From a virus, in IMG/VR virus record IMGVR_UViG_3300012357_000254, positions 1-35,804 of that record: a stretch of 35,804 bases of DNA, one strand, 5' to 3'. Under the pieces are notes generated by a model. The model saw nothing but the letters and a program-made list of their open reading frames with translations, ran no database searches and was not told where the DNA came from. The stretch's first letter is position 1, and each line of letters opens with the position of its first letter. This document shows positions 31,953-35,804 of this stretch, piece by piece. The translations under genes and the position numbers were made by a program.

Positions 31953-33467
31953 TTAGCCGTTGCCGATGTTTGCGATCACGCCCAGACCGAGCGGTGCGCG
32001 GCATACCAGAACTTCGTCCGAGTACACGCCGTAGACGTACTGGCGGGAAACGAACGGCCACTCGATCTGGTAATAGTCGCGCCGGCAGCGGACCAGGCTG
32101 ACTGCACCCACTTCCGCCATCGGATAGGGAATTTCATTGGTCTTGAACAGGATGGTTCCGGCCGGCATCGCGGGATGGATGTTCAGGTCAATCCACTGCG
32201 CGGTGAACTTGTTCCAATACTTCGCCACCGACGTGCCGCCCATGATGAACGGTTCGTTGGCCTGCTGCGTGGTGAACCGCACCAGCGAACTGGTCCCGGC
32301 GTTGATGATTTTCTTGTTGATGTTGCGCGCTTCCTGGGAGTGGACCCAGATCTCATTGGGGCTGAGACGGGCGTTGTCCCAGAAGCTTTGCAGTGCGGCG
32401 TCAATCTCCACGATGCCATTGGCGCCGTCCGACGTGAGGAAAGCGTTGTCCAGGGTCTTGTAATAAGCGCCGCTGTTGGTTTTCTGCGCCAGCGTCAGGA
32501 AGCCGTCAAACTCGGTGGCGTTCGCGGAGTTGTCGGAGGTGACCCTGGCGTCATTGGCTTTTTGCGGACTGGCCGCATTGGCGGTGAGCGTAACAAAGTT
32601 GGTGGTGGTGATGGCGGCCAGCCCGGCGCCGGCTGCGCCACTGCCGCTGGGACCAAGATACCAAGCGTAAGCAGCAGCGCCCTTTACCGCGGCCACGGTG
32701 GCGGTAAACGAGTTCGTGGTGCCGATCGTTCCGGTGGTGTTGAAGTTGGACGCTCCGCTCACGATCGAATTGCCGCCGCCGAACGTGGTGCTGGTGCCGT
32801 CAATGTTCGGACGGCTCACCTGGCCCGCAACCAGATTGCCGCTGGTCACCGGGTTCAATCCCAGTCCATTGATGTTGCCGGTGGCCAGGCGCAAACCTTC
32901 CAGCGTGAGCGCCACAACGAAGACGACACAGGATTGACTCGCGGTGATCGTCCCGCCGGCGATTGCAGCGGACAATACCGGAGCCGCGGGCTGCGTCAGC
33001 ACCAAGGAGGCATTTCCCCCCAGCAGCACCATCTCTTCCGCGATCATTACGGAATTGAGCAGCGCCTTGGTCAGCGTGGCTTTGTTGTCAAACACCTTTC
33101 CGCCGGCCCACACAGCTTCCCAGTTGATGGAGGCTTCCAGACCCAGTCCGGCGTAGGTTGCCAGGAAGTCCTGCTCGGTGACGGAGATTTCACCGCCGCG
33201 CCTGCCTTCCGCAACGCCCGCGGTTACGATGCCGGTGTTGACGGCGGTAATGGCTTTCCAGCGTGTGGCCGTGTCGCCCTGCTGGCTGAGCTCGCGCGGC
33301 AGCGTGTTACGCAACGGCGTGAGTACGGGAAAAAGGTTTACCGCCGGCCCGCGCAGATCAACAGCATTCAGGCCGAGACTTTGCGCGACCGTCGTTTTGG
33401 ACAGTGCGCCTCCTACGGGCATCTTGTTCAACAGATCAATCGTCTGCTGCGTCACATCTTCGAACAT
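31953..33467 (-). CDS. Major capsid protein, HK97 fold with inserted domain
   Basis: This 504-aa protein starts at ATG 33467. Residues 1-155 (QTIDLLNKMPVGGALSKTTV, EVSVTEQ-like region GGEISVTEQDFLATYAGLGL, LLNSVMIAEEMVLLGG) and the C-terminal part (LQSFWDNARLSPNEIWVHSQ, ITFKTNEIPYP-like region PAGTILFKTNEIPYPMAEVG, REYY-type segment RRDYYQIEWPFVSRQYVYGV) are capsid-like. Residues about 158-302 are an inserted beta-rich, Thr/Ala/Gly-rich segment (PAAPVLSAAI... TVAAVKGAAAYAWYLGPSG), like an Ig-like capsid decoration. No obvious N-terminal delta/scaffold domain is seen; the scaffold-like coiled coil is fused to the protease gene instead. It forms the head shell. Confidence 0.85.
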   Translation of the reverse strand: MFEDVTQQTIDLLNKMPVGGALSKTTVAQSLGLNAVDLRGPAVNLFPVLTPLRNTLPRELSQQGDTATRWKAITAVNTGIVTAGVAEGRRGGEISVTEQDFLATYAGLGLEASINWEAVWAGGKVFDNKATLTKALLNSVMIAEEMVLLGGNASLVLTQPAAPVLSAAIAGGTITASQSCVVFVVALTLEGLRLATGNINGLGLNPVTSGNLVAGQVSRPNIDGTSTTFGGGNSIVSGASNFNTTGTIGTTNSFTATVAAVKGAAAYAWYLGPSGSGAAGAGLAAITTTNFVTLTANAASPQKANDARVTSDNSANATEFDGFLTLAQKTNSGAYYKTLDNAFLTSDGANGIVEIDAALQSFWDNARLSPNEIWVHSQEARNINKKIINAGTSSLVRFTTQQANEPFIMGGTSVAKYWNKFTAQWIDLNIHPAMPAGTILFKTNEIPYPMAEVGAVSLVRCRRDYYQIEWPFVSRQYVYGVYSDEVLVCRAPLGLGVIANIGNG

Positions 33468-33583
33468 TGTCGTGGTCCGTTTTCTCAGCCTGGTAAAAGA
33501 GTGGTTGGTGTGCGCCTGTAAATGTTGGACTTGCTTCGATGCTGCGTGAGGTAAAAGTGTGCCGGCCCGCCCCGCCTATGAAA

Positions 33584-33733
33584 CATCCACCACGGAGGCA
33601 CGGAGACACGGAGAAGAATTGGGAAAGATCTAAACCCAGAAGTTTCAAGTTCACTCTTGCCGGCTTGGTTTACACAATTCAGTCTTCAATTTAATTTGTT
33701 TTTCTCCGCGTCTCCGTGCCTCCGTGGTGGATG
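33584..33733. repeat. Hairpin repeat R4, copy 2
   Basis: 32-bp inverted arms at 33584-33615 (CATCCACCACGGAGGCACGG...) and 33702-33733 (...CGTGCCTCCGTGGTGGATG) match at 31 of 32 positions. The centre of 86 bp is A+T-rich. It fills much of the 33468-33741 gap between capsid and protease genes, next to the protease stop. Confidence 0.85.
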
Positions 33734-33741
33734 TTCTGCCG

Positions 33742-34842
33742 TCAGCGGGCGGAGCGGTAAAAGCCGGGCTGTTCCTGGCTCACTACCGGGTTCATCAGCG
33801 CTTTCTTCATCTCTTCATGCAAGCGCTCTTCCGGCTTTAACTTGGAAAGGTCGGTTGCGCCGGCGCCGTTGTCCTGCTCTTTGGTGATGAACTGCGGTGC
33901 GACAGCGCGGTGGACTTTGTGCACGGCGGCGCCGCTCTCGTCGATGCCGGCCATCTTCCCGATGGTCCTGGTGAGGTTGGCAATGGAGGCCGCAATCTGC
34001 TCCTGCCCTTTCTTCATCTCCGCCACCGCCTCTTCTACTTCCTCGATTTTCGAGAGCGAGGAAGCGGAATCGGCGCGGGCCCTTTCCAACTGCTCTTTTT
34101 CTCTTGGATCCAACATTTGTAGCTCTCCGGTTTGAATTTCCGGCGTCTCCGCCGAATGTTTGTGAACTTGTGCGCGTGTGTACCTCTGTGCGCCGCTCTC
34201 GTCTTTGTCGGCCAGCGCGGCGCAGTGGTCCTGGGCGTCGGCTGCGGCCTGGGCAATTTTGCCCAGATACTTGTGGATGGCGTCGTGATGCGCCCTGGTT
34301 TCCGCCGAATGCCTGGCGCCGACCTTGCTCAGATCTTCCTTTGTCATCGCGAACTTCCTTATCTCGATTTGTCCGTCCGCCTTCACCGCCGTGAAGTGCG
34401 CGCCGGAAACGCAGGGATTGTCGACCACGCTGATCTCCGCCGGGTTGGCGGTGAAGCGAACACACTCACCGTCTTTCCACGCCTTCACGTACTGGCCGCC
34501 GATAGAGAACCCGGTGTAGACGCCCTCAGTGCATTTCTGCCACGCAAGGTCATCGATGATCTTTGCGCCAACGCAAATCTGTTTCAGGTCATCATTGAAC
34601 TCGAGCGCGACGAGCTTGCCTACGGCCGAAGGCTCATGCATCTCGCGCACGTTGCCCAGGCTCTTGCCGTCCGTGGCCTTGGCGATCTCTTCGGACCAGG
34701 CTTTGAAGTAGGGCTTGCTGCTGGCGTAGTCGAAGATCTCGCCTTCCTTGTCGACCATCTCAGCCGTGGCCACGCCCCAGACCTCATGCCTGGATTCGTC
34801 GATCTTGGCCAGTTGAGCAAACAGGTGTAGAGATTTGTTCAT
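33742..34842 (-). CDS. Prohead serine protease with C-terminal scaffold-like region
   Basis: The product is 366 aa from ATG 34842 (MNKSLHLFAQLAKIDESRHE), with AGGAG upstream. The longer frame to 34968 is repeat DNA. The N-terminal 190 residues fit the XkdF/prohead protease type: EVWGVATAEMVDKEGEIFDY, H69 in REMHEPSAVGKLVALEF, S113 in GVYTGFSIGGQY, and the typical NPAEISVVDNPC. After a linker, residues about 260-330 form a coiled coil (KIEEVEEAVAEMKKGQEQIA) and an end rich in charged residues, which resembles a scaffold. The enzyme should cut scaffold or capsid precursors during head maturation. It is the first structural gene visible; portal and terminase, normally just upstream, are absent. 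Confidence 0.85.
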   Translation of the reverse strand: MNKSLHLFAQLAKIDESRHEVWGVATAEMVDKEGEIFDYASSKPYFKAWSEEIAKATDGKSLGNVREMHEPSAVGKLVALEFNDDLKQICVGAKIIDDLAWQKCTEGVYTGFSIGGQYVKAWKDGECVRFTANPAEISVVDNPCVSGAHFTAVKADGQIEIRKFAMTKEDLSKVGARHSAETRAHHDAIHKYLGKIAQAAADAQDHCAALADKDESGAQRYTRAQVHKHSAETPEIQTGELQMLDPREKEQLERARADSASSLSKIEEVEEAVAEMKKGQEQIAASIANLTRTIGKMAGIDESGAAVHKVHRAVAPQFITKEQDNGAGATDLSKLKPEERLHEEMKKALMNPVVSQEQPGFYRSAR

Positions 34843-34884
34843 GGTGTCTCCTGAAAATAGAAAAAGTGGAAGACCACATCGTCG

Positions 34885-35112
34885 TACTCTGTCATCTTGA
34901 GCGCAGGCCGACCGACCGAAGGGAGCAAGGCCGGAGTCGAAAGATCCCCGTGAGGCGTCATCTACCATGCAACGTCAGGGAGTTCTCTCGATACTTTGTG
35001 AGAACGCCTTGATACCGCATTCATGCTGTAAGCATTCTCGGGGTCCTTCGAACTGCGCGCCCATCAGCGTCGTTTGAAGAAAAACTACGCGGCGCTTCGC
35101 TCAGGATGACAG
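34885..35112. repeat. Dispersed repeat R2 copy
   Basis: It contains GTCATCTTGAGCGCAGGCCG, GGAGTCGAAAGATCC, GCAACGTCAGGGAGTTCTCT, GTGAGAACGCCTTGATACCG and CGCTTCGCTCAGGATGACAG. The stretch 34843-35266 holds this repeat and otherwise no supported gene; the small minus-strand frame 35021-35383 is repeat plus antisense of the zinc-finger gene. Confidence 0.75.
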
Positions 35113-35266
35113 ATGTAAAGTGTTGTTCGTGACACGACAAAAGCCGTCCATCCTTTGCGGTTTTTGCGAAGGGATTCGACTCTGATGTTGCAAATGGCGC
35201 AACATGGCGTTCCAAGTGGATCACATTGACCTGTGTGCCCAGCGGTGCGTGTTGTACTATCCGCGA

Positions 35267-35440
35267 ATGAAGAGCAGGGACTTGACTCCGAAACAGATAC
35301 TGTCCGTGCCTTGTCCTACATGTGAAGCAGCGGTCAATGAGCCTTGTGGACTCACTTCGGGCGGCCAGCGCACCGGACCACATCGCGACCGCAAATATTC
35401 CGCAGCCGAGGCCCTGGAAGCAAAGCTAAAGAAACGATGA
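35267..35440 (+). CDS. Small zinc-finger protein (57 aa)
   Basis: ATG 35267 (MKSRDLTPKQILSVPCPTCE) leads to a zinc-binding motif with C16, C19, C27 and H39 in VPCPTCEAAVNEPCG and RTGPHRDRKYS, then a basic C-terminus. The pattern 'CP.C.A..EPC...G...HRDR' is common in small phage and bacterial zinc proteins of unknown role, perhaps DNA binding. It is on the plus strand, away from the structural genes, with repeats on both sides. The ribosome site is weak, and an upstream ATG at 35204 is possible. It could be host or phage. Confidence 0.6.
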   Translation: MKSRDLTPKQILSVPCPTCEAAVNEPCGLTSGGQRTGPHRDRKYSAAEALEAKLKKR

Positions 35441-35505
35441 CCTGGTTCGAGGCACTGTACGTATCTGTCTTCGCGCTTCAGCGCTGGGAAAAACCGCATC
35501 GCCTT

Positions 35506-35700
35506 AATCTGCCATCTTGAGAGCAGGCCGAACGACCGAAAGGGAGCAAGGCCGAAGTTGAAAGACACCGGTGAGTCGTCATCTACCATGCAGCGTCAGG
35601 GAAGTTCTCTTGTGAGAACGCCTTGATGCTGCATTCATGCCGCAGGCATTCTCGCGATCCTTCGACTACGCGCTCCGCATGCGCTAGTGCAGTGTCCAAC
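35506..35700. repeat. Dispersed repeat R2 copy (partial)
   Basis: It starts CTGCCATCTTGAGAGCAGGC, contains GCAGCGTCAGGGAAGTTCTC, GTGAGAACGCCTTGATGCTG, GCAGGCATTCTCGCGATCC and CGCTCCGCATGCGCTAG, and then ends abruptly at TGCAGTGTCCAACAAATAAC, where different sequence begins. No gene is seen between 35441 and 35742. Confidence 0.65.
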
Positions 35701-35742
35701 AAATAACTATACATACTAACCGGGGCCTATTATCCTTCGGTG

Positions 35743-35804
35743 ATGGGTAAGGCATGTCCGCTTTCCACCGTGGAGCAGCAGAAAATTGAGCAGTGGATCG
35801 CAGC
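35743..35804 (+). CDS. Start of an unknown gene, possibly a transposase (partial)
   Basis: An ATG at 35743 opens MGKACPLSTVEQQKIEQWIA and runs off the window. A short, helical, Gln/Glu-rich beginning with 'LS..EQQ.I..WIA' resembles the leading helix-turn-helix of some transposases, but about 20 codons are too few to decide. The preceding junction at about 35690-35710 cuts the R2 repeat, compatible with the end of an insertion element. Low confidence. Confidence 0.3.
   Translation, partial: MGKACPLSTVEQQKIEQWIA

Noticed and set aside
31851-33521. Long (556-codon) plus-strand reading frame
   Set aside because: It is antisense to the capsid gene, has no domain and no ribosome site, and its composition reflects the high-GC codon use of the capsid frame.

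Overview
The window holds most of the structural, tail and lysis part of a siphovirus-type prophage or phage-derived particle cluster, read almost entirely leftwards (minus strand). The moderately high G+C, the Gram-negative lysis cassette (Rz-like spanin) and the dense dispersed hairpin repeats suggest an Acidobacteriota (Terriglobia-like) chromosome. That host assignment is an inference from sequence style, not a database result.

Layout, left to right. Positions 1-1130 are a graveyard of fragments: a tRNA-Met-like piece, the start of a helix-turn-helix transposase and a frameshifted IS110 transposase N-terminus. A minus-strand tyrosine integrase follows at 1133-2239, with a small zinc-ribbon gene directly upstream. 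On the plus strand lie a secreted beta-propeller/collagen-like protein (2764-4599, with a clear terminator), a small WYL-like protein (4799-5104) and a winged-helix regulator (5198-5746) with a palindrome before its start. The minus-strand lysis block (5816-8992) holds an 86-aa holin-like protein, an Rz-like protein, a second small membrane protein, a GH108-type endolysin and a 72-aa unknown. Next come three paralogous tail-fibre-like proteins (9152-18882) and a fibronectin-III protein, all with Sec signal peptides. Then follow the tail tip (18802-21099), NlpC/P60 peptidase, DUF2163, DUF2460, tape measure, a lipoprotein, the tail-assembly chaperone pair with a probable -1 frameshift, the tail tube, two or three head-tail joining proteins, the major capsid protein and a prohead protease fused to a scaffold-like region (33742-34842). 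The order protease, capsid, adaptors, tail tube, chaperone, tape measure, DUF2460, DUF2163, NlpC/P60, tip is that of the Rhodobacter gene transfer agent and related siphophages. No terminase or portal is visible. The right end (34.9-35.8 kb) holds repeats, a small zinc-finger gene and the start of what may be a transposase.

The main discovery is a 2,416-bp segment (16446-18861) that is inverted relative to its surroundings. It splits two genes at once: the tail-tip gene (N-part minus strand at 18862-21099, C-part plus strand at 16446-17585) and a fibre gene (N-part plus strand at 17638-18861, C-part minus strand at 15426-16445). Flipping the segment on paper restores both genes in frame, as a 1,125-aa tip and a 747-aa fibre, in the expected order. 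There are no long inverted repeats at the ends, only a 2-bp TG identity, and no invertase gene in the window. It could be an ON/OFF switch of particle production, a one-off inactivating inversion, or an assembly or amplification chimera.

Almost every junction between the structural genes carries a dispersed hairpin repeat (at least five families). The reading frames outside the inverted segment are nevertheless intact, which points to long residence and perhaps selection on the cluster (a domesticated, GTA- or tailocin-like particle) rather than a recently arrived phage.
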